From contig NC_088308.1 in the NCBI RefSeq assembly GCF_910592395.1, forward strand, positions 16,013,501 through 16,077,500: a stretch of DNA of 64,000 bases. The letters run 5' to 3'. Position numbers and translations under genes: made by a program. Below, one piece after another: positions 30,401 to 43,500 of this stretch; within the stretch, counting starts at the first letter, position 1, and each line of letters opens with the position of its first letter. The DNA is from Lineus longissimus. Lineage: Eukaryota; Nemertea; Pilidiophora; Heteronemertea; Lineidae. The notes under the pieces are model-generated. The model was not told where the DNA came from, searched no databases, and was given only the letters and a program-made list of their open reading frames with translations.

Positions 30401-32050
30401 ACGTTACAGGAGGACATGTAGCGAGGAATTCCATGAGCAACTCTCTTTCCCAGTCCTCGAGTGCATGGAGGTCGGCTTTTAGCTGTTGTTCATCAGTACT
30501 TGACTTTATGAACTGGGTAAATCAGGAATAGCATCGGTCCTATGTTGGATCCTTACGGTACTACTGAGGTGACGGGTTCATTCTGGGATGACTCCCCTTG
30601 GATGACTACCCGCTGCTTGCGTCCGGTTAGGAAGTTGTGGATCAAGTTTCTGGCTTGTTTGGAGATGCCATATCGTTCCAGTTTTAGGAGGATCCTTGTG
30701 TGTGAGACTTTGTCAAACGCTTTGCTAAAGTCCATCTTTATGGCATCGACTCTTTGACCGGGTTTAAGCTCTTGGTGGACTTGGTCAACAAACTGGACGA
30801 GTTGGGTCTCTCATGACCTCCTGGCCTTGAATCCATGTTGGTGGTTGTGCATGATATTGTGCATCTTGAGGTGCTGCATGGTATTGCTGGTAATCAGATG
30901 CTCAAGTAGCTTGCTGCATACGCACGTTAGGGATATGGGTCGGTAATTAATTTGCTGGGTCGCTCTTCTTACCTTTCTTGTAGATTGGGACAACATTAGC
31001 CTGTCTCCAGTCTTGCGGTACATTGTACCTCTCCTGTATCTAGGGATCTCTGAAAGATCAGCTGGAGGATTGGGGCGATACTGGTTGCCATTGTTTGTAG
31101 TACCTTCGGGCGGAGCTGGTCCGGGCCGGCCGCTTTGTAGGGTTTCAGGTCTTTTAGGAGTTTGAGGATCCCGTCCGTTGACACCTAGCTGGATGTCTGG
31201 CATCGAGGGGGGGGGTCTTCTTCTCAGTGTGGTTTTTGCACACCTGTCTCAGTGAAGGTGGTATAACTCTGCTAATTACTGATAGTAGTTGGTTATTCAG
31301 TAGCTCTGCCTTCCCTTTACTGTCTATCACTGTCTCACCGTTTAGGCTTTTTTCAGCTGGGATGTGGCTACACTGTCCCTCTTGGTGTGCTTGATGAGGG
31401 TCCAGAACCTTTTATTTCCTTGGATCTATCTTCCATGCTGTCGGAATCGGGGGTGAGGATATCTACAATGTAATGCCAGTCAGACTGTCTGATGCTTTTC
31501 TGTATTTTAGATCTCAGTTCACGATGTTTTTGGCTGTCTTGGTGGGTGTAGGTGTTCTTGTGCTTCTTTTGTCGAGTGCATGCTGTGCTCTTTTTCATCA
31601 GCTTTCGTATTCTCTTCGTTATCCATGGTTTCTGGTCCTTGCGTCTGGCGGTCTTGTGTGGTATGTGGTCATTGGCATCTGATAGTGTGTCCTTAAAAGA
31701 GGTCCAGATCATCTCTACCGTGCTTCCTGCTTTGGCCCTCAGCTCAATGTAGAGGTTGTTCATAGCATGTCTCATTTTAGTTCAGTCCGCTTTTTTATAC
31801 AGTGGGATTGGCCTGGGTTTATGCTTCAGTCTGGGCGGGGGATGATGACCGTCGATGATTACCGCCTTGACGTGGTCAGATATGTTGTCTACCACTTTCC
31901 AGTTGGATATAAGTGTCTCGTTGTCAGTGAGGAAAAGATCTGGGGTGCTGTTGGCTCTGGTTGGTTTGGTGATCTTTTGGGTCAGTCCTGCGTCGTCAAA
32001 GAGTTCAGACACTGTCACAACCGATGTCCAGTCTTTTGACAATATCGGAA
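30400..32050 (-). pseudogene. Decayed LINE ORF2 (endonuclease and RT fragments)
   Basis: Minus-strand fragments run in LINE order. The endonuclease end is at 32042-31782 (LTQKITKPTRANSTPDLFLT, ISDHVKAVII), a linker at 31775-31368, RT fingers at 31184-30996 (LKPYKAAGPDQLRPKVLQ) and 30991-30811 (RPISLTCVCSKLLEHLI), and the palm at 30735-30553 (MDFSKAFDKVSHTRILLKLE). Multiple frame breaks exist, and the segment that should carry the catalytic YADD/FADD box is deleted between VPQGSNIGPM-like sequence and a DWERELLMEF-like segment. It is a different, older LINE from the one at 16.2-18.6 kb. Confidence 0.82.
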
Positions 32051-32765
32051 ACTGTCACAACCAATAGCCTGATTCTTTGTTTGATATCGGACAACGTCAC
32101 AACCAGTCTGGTACCGACTGATCAAATTTAACCTGGTCATTCTGTTCAATATCGGACACTGTCACAACTGACTGGTCAAGTTAACCAGATCCTTTCACAA
32201 CCGACTGGTCAAAGTTAACCTGATCATCCTGTTCATTATCTGACACTGTCACAACCAGTCTGGTCAAAGTTAACCTGGTCCTTTTGTTCATTATCTGACA
32301 CTGTCACAACCAGTCTGGTCAAAGTTAACCTGCTCCTTCTGTTCCAATCAGACAGTGTCATTACCAGTCTTTTAATCTATCTGTTCAATATCGGACACTG
32401 TCACAACCAGTCTGCTCAACGATGACCTGATCAAGCTGTTCCATATCATATCATCCATATCATCTGGTCAAAGATGCCTGAATCGAACTGTCCCATATAA
32501 TCTGACACTGTCACAATCAGTGTAGTCAAAGATGACTTTATCTATCCGTTCAATATCGGACACCGACACAACCAGTGTGGTCCATCTGTTCAATATTTGA
32601 CACTGACAAGCAGTCTGGTCAAAGATGACCTGATCCATCTGTTCAATATTGGACACTGCACTGGGAACCAGTCTGCTCATGGATGCCAATATCGATCTGT
32701 CCAATATTGAGCATTCGTCAAAGATGTGACCTGATCCATCGGCTCAACGTCAGACAATGGTCTCG
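32005..32765. repeat. Degenerate minisatellite, about 50-60 bp unit
   Basis: About a dozen diverged units share CACTGTCACAACCAGTCTGG, TCAAAGTTAACCTGATC and TGTTCAATATCGGACA. Unit length varies. The left end overlaps the decayed LINE's endonuclease sequence, which itself contains ACTGTCACAACCGATGTCCA. Confidence 0.85.
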
Positions 32766-33149
32766 ACACTGTCTGTGGCAGCAAGTGTACTTCTTGTTTT
32801 GCCATTGATTGATGATAAAATTGATCTGCCACTGCACAGCATGCTTATGAGCTCCCGATGACCATGTTTTGTAAGCCACACAGAAAATCACTATCAGGAG
32901 TATAGTCCAAACATAGATACTGATTGCCCATTAAACTACAACCAAGTCAAATGGAAGTGTCATGGGTTGGTATCAATCCGCAACCCATACCCATTGTCTC
33001 TTTTCCAGAGGCACATCAAAGCACTCTTCCCGGGGTAAAGGTTTCCTGCGGAAGACTTCAAGTGGTGTTGTACTTACACCCAGGAGATGAGAAAAATAGT
33101 GCCAAGGGAACTGTGCCTGCTTGGCAGTACGAATTCGGGAGAGGGATGT

Positions 33150-33800
33150 TTTGAAATTCGGTAAAATCAAAAACTTGTATTATATATGATGTACTTTTAG
33201 TAGTTGCACCTACAGTAGATATATGAGCATCTTAGCTCAAAGGATATACAGCTCAAAGGATATGGGAGCTAGACCAGTTTTAAATTTTTCAGAAAAAGCC
33301 ACCTAGTGGGCAAACTAAGAATCACACCACACCCAAAATCGAACTCGAGCTAGATTTCAGGGTCATATACATACATATAAAAAATGAAAAGGATCCGTCA
33401 AAAACTGAAGACGCTAGAGCGCTGACAAGGGCACCAATAAGGAATCGGCCATTTTCCGCCATTTGCCCTAGTTTTCCCTTAAAACAAGGCCAAATCGAAA
33501 ACCCATATGATGTATCCTCAATAGATGTACCTGTGATAAAAAATGGAGCACCCTAGCTCAAAGCATGAGTAGCAAACAGCCATTTTTAATTTTTTACAAA
33601 AAGGCCCCTGGTGGCCAAATTAGGAATCGAATTGCGCTCAAAATCGAACTTGGCCTAGATCTTGGGCCCATATATGCATATATGGAAGATGAAAATAATC
33701 CGTCAAAAAATGAAGACAGTAGAGCACTTTACAAGGCAAAAAGTTTACGGACACGCGGCCCGACGCACGACAGACCACCACGGCTTACTGCATTTTGCGC
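33150..33800. repeat. Dispersed repeat related to 560-1126, two tandem units
   Basis: Two units share 'aaatcgaaaacc(c/t)', 'atatgatgta', 'ctagctcaaa', 'cctggtggcc' / 'cctagtgggc' and 'aaaatcgaact' blocks. The same order of blocks is seen at 560-1126. The second unit ends in 'acggacacgcggcccgacgcacgac', a decayed version of the GGAC-rich tail at 2071. Confidence 0.55.
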
Positions 33801-34047
33801 AATGAAAACACCAAAAGTGGTACCTATTTCTATATACCGATTCAGGAACACACGATGAAATGCATGCAATTGGACATCGGGAACGGGGTCTACTACTTGC
33901 GGTTAGGGAGTGTTTATTATTTTGCTAAATACATTTACCACACATGATTTACCAGGGATAAAGGCACGAGGACGGACCTATAGCTCCGATATGTCCCGTT
34001 TATATTTTTTCCATGTCATTTTTTAGTGTCAGAAAATAATGATTGCT

Positions 34048-34092
34048 CCCGAGGCGTAATATTACGCTATAGGCGTAATATTACGAGCACAG
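34048..34092. repeat. Two copies of a short palindrome
   Basis: GGCGTAATATTACGCTATA is followed by GGCGTAATATTACG. Each contains the self-complementary CGTAATATTACG. Confidence 0.9.
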
Positions 34093-34214
34093 CATCTATT
34101 GGTCTATGACCAAGCGGGCTAAAAATGCACTACGTAGGGCCTATCTGTTTGTTCTATGGAAAGCAAATAAATTGTGAATTGTGCAGGATTGATTTTGTGC
34201 CCGAGTGAGTGACC

Positions 34215-34625
34215 CGCTGGTCAATTTACCTCGAAATTTAGTGCACACGCTGATATATTGTCCATGTTACCAGATTGACAGTTTATTTTTTTAAATTAAC
34301 AATGAGCGCACATTTTGGATGTTTTTTTTGGTGAGGCAGCCATTCTCCCAGGCCTCAAGAAGCACAATCCAGAGCAGTCAGCTCGATAAGTTGAAAGGCC
34401 TGATAAGGTTCTTTGCAATTTGGAGAACTCATTCTCCAGGGTGACTTAGTAGGATGGCAAGGGGCAGTGGAAGCACAGTGGAAGAGCGTCGCCCTCATTT
34501 CCCCACAGGTCAAGTTTATACATTGCGAAATAGGCATTTTGCAGCAGCTCCTTGAAGCCCCCAACCGATTTCTGTGGAGACCGGAATAATCATCATTCCT
34601 TAAAAGGGCTTGGAGCAAGGTTTAC
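34215..34625 (+). mobile_element. Dispersed repeat followed by a decayed tRNA-SINE
   Basis: Bases 34215-34450 match the repeat at 4150-4380. From 34459, GGGGCAGTGGAAGCACAGTG followed by 'gaagagcgtcgccctcat', 'ctccttgaagcccccaaccgatttctgtgg' and 'agaccgg' follows the same order as the better preserved SINE at 48351-48613. The B box is lost. Confidence 0.6.
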
Positions 34626-34639
34626 CAGAGAAAAGAGCT

Positions 34640-34900
34640 GAAATTGCATCAGTCATAGGAAGTTAGACAGCAGTCTGTCCATGTTGCATGCTAACTTGAT
34701 CACACCACTGTGAGCATAAGGCAGTGGAGCACGCACAGGTGGTCTAGTCAACGGAAACTAGATCAACCTACTGAATTCCAGTAGCCCGGAATCAGCACTA
34801 CCAAGATGAAGCTATGCACATGTTTCTAGATCAAGTTTGGTTGCAATGGACTGCTTTATGGTCCAATTTTCCTACGACTTTAATAGGTCTGTGTGAAACA
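34640..34900. repeat. Uninterrupted copy of the LTR element's target repeat
   Basis: This aligns with 14748-14935 on the left and continues without a break through TTGCAATGGACTGCTTTATG into sequence like that after the 3' LTR. It therefore records the pre-insertion state of the site. Confidence 0.75.
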
Positions 34901-35467
34901 GACGCGCTAAAACCGACTAAATAGCGTCGATACAATATTAATAGGCTGATATTTATATCATTATCATTTTCATAAGCAAACCCCAGTAAGCTTAAGTAAA
35001 AACAACAGAATTATTCAAATAGGTACCCAAATTTATTAGTCGAGTACTATATGTTACAAGTAGTAATTAAATAAGGCATCATGTTTGGAAACTGGGTGTG
35101 CAGACCCTCTGTTTCCTTATAAAGCACTTTGCTGTGTCTCTACACAAGGACACAAGGAGCTAGAATTTAAATACCGGAAGCAAAGAATTTGAAGCAAACA
35201 TGCCAAAATGCTATCAGTATTACTGCAACCCGCATTTGAAAACAGCAATTGCTGGCACCGATACACGAATCATCTCGGGTAGATGCAAATGTTGATCAAA
35301 TCTTGTTGAAGATATACCTAATGCACATCTTCAATGAAAATTCAATCTAAAGTCCCAGTGAAATCATATTCACTGACCAAATGGTAAGAATCTGCACATA
35401 AATCTACTTTACAATAATGAACCAAATTCAATACCAAGAGGTATTTAAGAAAGAAACAATAGTGTCG

Positions 35468-35648
35468 CGTCCACTACATAAAACGCCGGTGTTGGTAAGG
35501 TAACAGTGCAGAAAAACCATGCTATCTGTCGCCGTGTTTAGTAACTACTTTGTATGTAGTGTAAGTCCTCGCCGTGTCTTCTCCGGGCTTTTTCTGGTTC
35601 AGAGTATCCCCGGGGTTTAAAAACGCCGGCGTTTTCCATGTAGTGGAC
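35468..35648. mobile_element. MITE with CGTCCACTACAT terminal repeats
   Basis: The left end is CGTCCACTACATAAAACGCC and the right end on the minus strand is CGTCCACTACATGGAAAACG. The interior has an ORF-like stretch with no known similarity. It is about 181 bp. Target duplication is not clear. Confidence 0.65.
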
Positions 35649-38063
35649 GTACTACTTATAACGCTACAACTTTCCTTAGTATGTAGGTTAATACTGTCAA
35701 GCAAACCTAACAGAGCTCTATCGAAATGTCCTATAAGGTGTCTATTGATCTTCTGGAGTCATCATTACTAATATAGCACCGTCAGTAGACATACTTATTA
35801 GTACAATGGTAAATACTGAGAAACGTGTTGGTTCAAAATTACTTTTTTTCTTCACTTTTGAAAACCCAGTCCATCAATTTATTTTGGACCATCAATTTAT
35901 TTTGGACATGTATTATCACCATGCACAACTATACACAACTCGTTGTGAGAAATTCATCAAGAGCCAGTTTTGCTTTACAGAGTTAAAATTAATTGGAAAG
36001 CCACTCTTGGAATACTCAAAAGATAAAACCTACACGAGATCAGTGTACACTTAGTGGAGACACACAACTGCAAGAAGATACAACAGACCTATGAATTTAT
36101 GTTTTATTTTCGCAGTTTTGCAAAATACATTTTCAAAAATCTTTGAAAATCACATAAAATCCAAATTAAAATGGCCCAAAAATGTAGAGAATTACAGAAT
36201 GTCGTTAAAACATTTCAAACGACTAGTTTGATATACATAGCGCACATTCAAACTCCTGGCTATGAGGATGAAGTGAGTTTTGCCATGAGGCATCCAGCTG
36301 GCACCACCGAAACCACAATGGCACAACCAATATGAAGTATGAACAACAGCAAAGATTAGTCAAGTGAGGTATATTTTGTATGCATCACTTGAAAGCAAAC
36401 TTAATGGCAACCAAAATACGAAAATGAGACGAAATTAAATATTTCTCGATAATTTAGGGAGAAGAGACTCATTATTAGGCACCTTGCATAAAAAACACAA
36501 ATTTTTATTACTCTTAACCTGACAATCTTCCCTGTTTAACTGGTTTCAAGAAGAATGCTTGATGCAAAAAAATAAACATGGATAACTTACATTTTACTTC
36601 ATGGTACGTTGGCCAGAGGGCTGGCAAACCAAGGCTGAAGAGAACCAGCAATTATGAGACCAGTGGTACCACCTAAACTACTGTTAATCGACAATTCTCA
36701 GAATTCTGGGCTTTTTGTCAACCAGCATATTTCATGAATGGTTTGAATGGATGCCTAGTGAAAAGTGTATATATTCTCTCTCTGAATAATAACACCAAAA
36801 TTTGATTCTTCCCAAAAGAAACTCTGGTTGATGAAACAGATACGCATAGTGTTGCAGAATCAGTTAGTTTACAAAGTTGTCTATTATTCCAGTGCTAGAA
36901 AATTATTGAAACTGTATGTAATCATATGTTAGTCATCACCAGGGAAATTACCATTTTTAATATATTTCAGGCCTAATTTGCCAGGCTGCAGGGTTGCCTA
37001 GAAAACCCAATACTGATGATGAAATTCGTTCATTTTCCACAGTGAACCCGAGTCGGTCAATGACACTCTGCATAAGTCCCACACAAAATGCCTTACACTG
37101 AGCTTTTGCTCACTCTGCAACATCATTAATCCACGTCAAATCTCTCTTCAAGATCTTAACAACCCAACATAAAATTAACAACATCACTTTAAAGTGTATA
37201 AATAAATTGAACAAAATACACAATCTGGCATGTCCGTTGACACAACCATTTTTACATAATTGCATGCATTAACATAAAGCAACTTAAATCATTTCTCATT
37301 CAGATTCTAACAAAAATAGACATGGATAAAGTTGAGAAACCTCCTATACTTTGAATCTTCCATTTTACAAAACATCACAGTCAAATTTTAATCATAGGGG
37401 ATCAAATTTGCTTGAAACTAACAGGACCTCCTTCACACATTTCTTTTCCTGTCCTCTTCAAATTATTACTATCATAATTATGAAAAGGAAACCATATTAA
37501 TAATTTTTTTAAGGATCTGATTTAACTCGTTATAAATGTCATTCTGCAGACGAAAGTTGTTCTTATTGACTGATACAGCGTGAAATTATAACTACCATGG
37601 CTGCTCGTAAAATGGACTCCTGGGTATTTGGCAAAAATTACCTTTTTCTAATAAAAGACACTTCTAAATGAGAAAACAAGCATGCATATAAAATACCTCA
37701 TTATTTCTCTTTCAACAAGGCATAACAACTACATTCTATTTACATGAAAGGCGCTGCAAATGTTCGAATTTTTCTTTTTAGTCTAAAGAAATATACCTCG
37801 ACATTTTCTCTGATTGTTTGACTGATAAAACCCATCCAAAATAATAGAACCTAATTCTTTCGATCCAGAGCTAATATATTGATACAGAAATGCCAAATTA
37901 CCCCAAAGCTACGGGAAATCATGTGGCCAGGGGAGCACAACAAGCGGCAGGGGCTTTCCAACTACTGTAAGCAGGTTGTTGCGGCGACATGCTGAACCAG
38001 GGGACACCAGAAAGCCGATAGGCTACACCTGGGGCCGACAGGCTGCTGGGGTAGCATATCTAT

Positions 38064-38582
38064 AGTCCATTCGTAAATGTTATATCCGCATCGTTCTGGG
38101 CTCTAGAGGGCGAAATACTGGTTGGATTTCTTTGAAGTTTGGTTTTAATTGGTCTTCACCTCAAAACTAAACAGGATTATTTGATTTTAGTAACCATGGT
38201 AATGAAATAAATTTGTTGGTATGCATTAGTGTACATTGATGCAATGCATTGAATTCGGACATTTTCTGCTCTGTACAGTTTACTTCTCGCCCAATCCGGA
38301 TGAAATGTTTTGGTTTATATTTTTTTGTTTCAATCTACTCATGCGCCAAGAATGAATAAGAAATATCCAGAAACAAAATATGGCTTATCCAGGGGACCAT
38401 CAAAATTACCATCGGACATCGCTGAAGATTTTTTTAAATTTCTTCATCGAGAATGCTGAACCCCTAAAATCCTGTTTGATTTTTAGGCAAGGTTCAATAA
38501 AAATCAAACTTCAAAGTAATCCAACCAGTAGTTAGTCCTCCAGAGCCGCAAACGATGCGGACATACCATTTACCAATGGACT
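38064..38582. mobile_element. MITE with about 115-bp inverted repeats
   Basis: The left end is AGTCCATTCGTAAATG and the right end on the minus strand is AGTCCATTGGTAAATG. The arms then share TCCGCATCGTT, ACTGGTTGGATT and CTTTGAAGTTTG in the same order. It is about 519 bp. No target duplication was identified. Confidence 0.75.
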
Positions 38583-39375
38583 TGAGGCACATTTTTTATG
38601 AGGAAAAAATATGGGATTCCTCACTTCAGGATGTCACTGAACGTATACTGGATGAATGTGACCACCACATAGAACTTTACTGTTTTATATTAACTATTTC
38701 AATGAAATATATCTTCTTTTTTTGTTTTCTTGAACCCAGTGGCCGACTTCCCACGGTAAGATGATCTCCATTTCCTCCGGAACAATGAGTTGTTTTTAAA
38801 AGGACATTTAGAATAACTAATAGCATGATTACCACAGAGAATTAGGCCCCAGTACTTTCAGAAATAACAGCACAGATGACACAATGAAAAAAAAGGCCCC
38901 CACAACTTTTTTTCTGACGAGACACATATTTTGGCCCATATGGTTGTGGCTATATTCTATGCATGTTTGACTACTGTTAAAAGGCATTCATATTGTAGAG
39001 CTCAACATGAGAATTCATATACAACAAATATAGTATAATATTTCCCAAAATACGTTTTAAATTGATATGAGGCTAACCTGATTGTGTAACTGAATACATA
39101 CGTCATACATGTACATGGTGTTTTAAAGGTGTGAACTAAATTTACACTTTCAAAACACCACACCTAAGTCTCTTCACATTTTTGATTTCCAAGTTATCAA
39201 ACTATTTGTTACCACTCAAACAGTGTTTATAATTCCTGAGAAAGGCACCTAGGTTTCAATGTAACAATGTTCTTCATGTACAGCTTTGTATAAATCACTG
39301 CCAATCATCAAAATGAACTGTGTTTTACACGTACATCCAAACAAATACTGTAAACTACCAATCTTTCGTAGGCGT

Positions 39376-39381
39376 TTTATT
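39376..39381 (-). promoter_or_regulatory. First candidate poly(A) signal after Caskin
   Basis: AATAAA on the minus strand, about 1.03 kb beyond the stop codon. It is the first canonical hexamer, but nothing else confirms it is used. Confidence 0.3.
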
Positions 39382-39619
39382 TTGCGAATAACTGAGATCC
39401 TTGAAAATAAAGACCCAGGGAAAAAAATTTGACAGGAAATATCAATCACAATTGCCAAAATAAAAATTGTTCAAACGCTTTTTAAACTTTTTTTCTCGTG
39501 AATCACAAAAATAATGAGGAACAAATATTTGGCAGTTTACAGTAAAAGGTTTGTCTTCGTTATTTCTATCCAGAGTAACAACAACAATAATAAGGCCTTG
39601 TTTGCGACTTAGCACTCCT

Positions 39620-39920
39620 CCAACAACACTATTAGTGTTCGCTTAATATCCAGGTACTCATGATACCACACTGTTAGTGTTAGATTAATGTCCAAGTACT
39701 CATGATACCACACTATAAGTGTTAGATTTATGTCCAAGTGCATATATGCACACTATTAGTGTTAGAGTAATGTCCAAGTACTCATGATACCACACTATTA
39801 GCGTTAGAGTAATGTCCAAGTACTCATGATACCACACTATTAGTGTTAGATTAATGTCCCAGTGTTACCAGTACGTATAATCAAGATGCACTTGATGAAA
39901 CACTAATAGTGTTAGATTTT
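39620..39920. repeat. 42-bp tandem repeat, about 5-6 units
   Basis: Units carry ACTATTAGTGTTAGATTAAT, GTCCAAGTACTCATGATACC and CAC, repeated with few changes. One unit is altered ('gcatatatgcacac'). It lies about 0.5-0.8 kb downstream of the Caskin stop codon. Confidence 0.9.
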
Positions 39921-40415
39921 CCGTTTTTTCTTGGATCATGACTGCAACAAAATCATTGTAGCAACACGGCTGTATCGAGGATGTCAGTCGTCATCTCCAG
40001 TACTGCCAAGGCAAAGTATACAACGACATAGTTCACAGAGTTCCCAAGCACTTGAGGCCAAGATGCACCCAACTCAATCTCATTGAAGAGGGTTCTCCAG
40101 AATTTCTCAAATCAAAGTATATAGTTTATCGTATAAGGACTCAAACTTCTAAATCCGTACACCCCAGGTGGAGTGTACATATAACTGAGAAGACGTTCTT
40201 TTCAAATCCTCCTCATCTTTTCTGGGAACTTTATATCCATCAGCACCCTTAAAGTCTAAGAGGAGCGTGCTGTGGTCCACATGCCACCAACTGCTGCCAT
40301 TGTCCACATATCTACACATATCCTAAATAATTATATCACCATATTTTGGCAGGAGAATGCTCAATGCACAATCCTTATACTAATGAATCAAAATGCACTA
40401 GAAGATAGACCTCCC

Positions 40416-40530
40416 CTAGCTATCTTCGACTTCCAAGTCCAACATAGCATCAAGTTCATTTGTTAGATCCTGTAGCATGTTTCCTATATCATTTAGGACA
40501 TCACCAGATTCTTTGCCTTGCTCCCCAGAC
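40416..40530 (-). CDS. CASKIN: Caskin last exon: conserved C-terminal tail and stop
   Basis: The exon encodes [37 protein letters not shown] and stop TAG. It aligns with the vertebrate Caskin end ([22 protein letters not shown]). The acceptor is tcttccag. Confidence 0.95.
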
Positions 40531-43500
40531 CTGGAAGAGAAAAAATCTCAGGTAAGTAAGAGAAATAGATGTTAGGGGCTATTGCAAAATTAGAGTGAAG
40601 CCAAAAGAAACGAAAAATTTCGTTTTGGGGTCAGGGGTCAGGGTGTCATTATATTTTTTTTCGTTTTGTTTTCCGATTTTCTTTTTTTTAGCCTGGGTAT
40701 ATACAAATGTATTTAAGACCCTTCCTGAAGCATTTTCTGGGCCTCAAAATGCAAAAATCTTCTCCTAAATGGCTGGTAGCCTCCTGAGTAGCTGGTTGCT
40801 ACCAGAACTTTCAAACCCCCTGTTTAACCACTTGCCCTCAAACAGATTAGGATCCCACCTCGAAGTTTGTCACAAAGTCCCTGAAGTCAAAAGGTGCAAC
40901 ACAAGGCTATGGAAAGGGAAGCCAAAAGTCATAATATTTTAGTTTCTGAGGGGTGGGAGGGGTGGGAGGAGAAACTAAAATATTTCGTTTCTATTGGCTT
41001 CACTTTAATTATGCTACAGCCCCTTATAAAGGGGAAACACAATGTCATTGGGTACATTGTATGACAACCATGCACTGATTAATATTCAATCTGTTAGGTA
41101 GTGTTGTGTTTGTTTGGCGTTGATGAAAAAGGATAAGAGGCAGTGTTGCGAGTGAACTTGTTGACAATGATGCCAAAGGTTTTTTCTCTCCGGCAAACAA
41201 CAATGGCACAAACATCACTTCAAGTCATGTACAACTCTTAGAGTTGTTGACTGTTCCTGACACAACAAGTCCCAGCTCTGTCAGGGTGAAATAAAACAAT
41301 GACATCCTTATTATGGATGTAAACATGTTAAAATGTCATATTATGAGTGTTTGGGACTCTTGAATCGCCACCTCTATTAAATAGCAAGCTCAAAATGATA
41401 TTCCCGATAAACGAATGTTATAGACCTGTTTCTGTTTTAGTAGAATGAAACTTGTTGTGAGAAAGGTCACATTACTGGCGATCATATATCTCTGACTGTC
41501 CCCACTTTCATAATGTAAGGAATATAAACAATCAGCTTCCTATCAGTTTTGCCACATGATCAGCACTGGAAATAAAGAACCTGTGATGATCTGTCCCTGT
41601 ATTATAATGTTAATGTTATTACCCGCCACAGTAGCTGTGATACAGGATTCATTGATAGGAGGATGAGGCAAGTGGAAGGTATGGAAACAGTTTCATTCTA
41701 AAGGATCAAAGTCATGCATATCATTCTAATTAGATAGTCAGAAAAGTAATCTGCTCATATGCAAATTAACAGCAAGAATTAATCAAGCATATTCACAGCA
41801 CAAGCCCACTGTGAATAATTTGCATAGGGAGGGCTTAAACTTATAATTTGACGGTAACATTTTGTAAACATTGTATTACCTGAATGGTAATAATGCATCC
41901 ATGCATCAGTAAAATAGTGAACAAAAAAAAAACTTGATTGACAAAAATGATTGACTTTTTAAAATTGTTTATGGTCGCATTATGTAAAACAAATAACAAG
42001 TATGGCCACCTCCATGCTATTTTGCGATGTATGAAACATATTTTATTCATTTAACCAAGACAAACTGATCTGCGATAGCACCAACAGAAAATTCATTATG
42101 CATACTCGAGCTTCACCTCAATCGCAATGAAGGACTTTACTGCCAAAAGGTGGCAGCATTAGCTACCACTACTATTCAATATAGAACCTACAGTCCAAAT
42201 CACAATTGACATCCTGTAAATCGCGTCATTGACTCTTTACCCAGCGTGTTAAAGTTGCGCGTATGTCACGCGAAACATAGAGAGATAAGTGCGTCACTGG
42301 TTTGTCATTGGCACGTAACTCGCAGGTACGATGCGCGTCACTGACGCGAAGCAGAACAGATGTCATTTGTGACTTGGACTGTACTTCAAAGTATTTGCGA
42401 AAGAAATTGACATGGGCTGGAAATCTACTATGCATTGGATAGCTAACTACTGCTCCTAACAGTAACAACGTTCCTCATACATACAAAAAAACATCATTTT
42501 CAGTAATAATGTGCTTCTGATGAAAATTCAGACAATTGATGTTCCATCCTATTGTTACTATTAAGGAAGAGATGGTGAATACTCATCATGGTTTGTCAGG
42601 AGGACAGTCAGATATAGTTTAATATCACTGCTAATTGCAAGCATCGGCAGAGTGCTTAAATGAAGTGACCACACCCCAAACAGAAAAAGTCCCCTATCTT
42701 GTCAAGAATAATAGCTGTAACACAATACTCCACCTGTGTAATGATGTGCAGTGTAGCTAAGCTTGAGTGAGGCTGAACGCTGCACAGACAACAACCAGAA
42801 CTGGATATAAACATAGCAGGGGTGCCAACAACCCCTGTTTGGGGAAAACCGGCCGAAATTTACCACAGAAGCTGCTGCAGATCTTTAAAATTGACTGAAA
42901 AGTCCTCATTCCTGAAATCCTGACTATGCCTTTGCTCAAGCGCAGTGAATAACAGAGCTGAGGGATGGAAATAGGCAAGTTCGGTTGTTATTGCAATTTA
43001 GGCAAATGGGGAGATGCAAAATTTCATTTGTTGACTTTTAGGGTAAAAAATTGGTTGTAAATTTGAAAGATGATTATTGGCAGTCTGTCTATGTTTTATG
43101 AGTTTTGTGACACATGATTCGTATGTTTTAGGGAAACACACAGTTGGGTTACTGAGGATGATAGTTGGTGTATCAGTGCAGTGGATCAGCGATACAAGTG
43201 CGGCTATTTCAATGTCATTGCTGGACAGCCTAAGGTCATTCTCCCAATTGTTTGTGGTCTCCCAGAAAAAAAGGAAAGCTATGAGGATACCACACTGCAT
43301 GTCCCTGATCCGAAATCCACATCAAATATATCAAGGATTACTGCCCATAAGTCCGAAGGTCCACAATCCGAAGGTCCATAATCCGAAGGTCCACAATCCG
43401 AAGGTCCACTAGTTCGAAGGTGCACAATTCCGAAGGTCCATAAGTACGAAAACAAAATTTTGAAATTGATAATTTTTGGCCTATTAAACCAAAAATCTTC

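Larger units (their letters stand above)
34900..40415 (-). other. Long AT-rich interval downstream of Caskin (possible long 3' UTR)
   Basis: No exons of another gene were recognised here. The first minus-strand AATAAA after the Caskin stop is at 39381-39376 and others follow near 36.5, 36.1, 35.9 and 35.0 kb, so the transcript end cannot be fixed by reading alone. Two MITEs (35468-35648 and 38064-38582) and a 42-bp tandem repeat occur within it. Confidence 0.35.

Noticed and set aside
34048-34092. Rolling-circle origin (TAATATTAC motif as in CRESS-DNA viruses)
   Set aside because: The motif is inside simple palindromes, with no separate stem around the nonamer and no Rep-like gene nearby. 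Chance or local duplication is more likely.
29682-34900. Envelope or accessory gene of the LTR element
   Set aside because: No signal peptide plus membrane-anchor reading frame was seen in the element's 3' region, and this interval lies outside the 3' LTR.
39620-39920. CRISPR-like array
   Set aside because: The units are contiguous tandem repeats without unique spacers, in a eukaryotic genome. It is an ordinary minisatellite.
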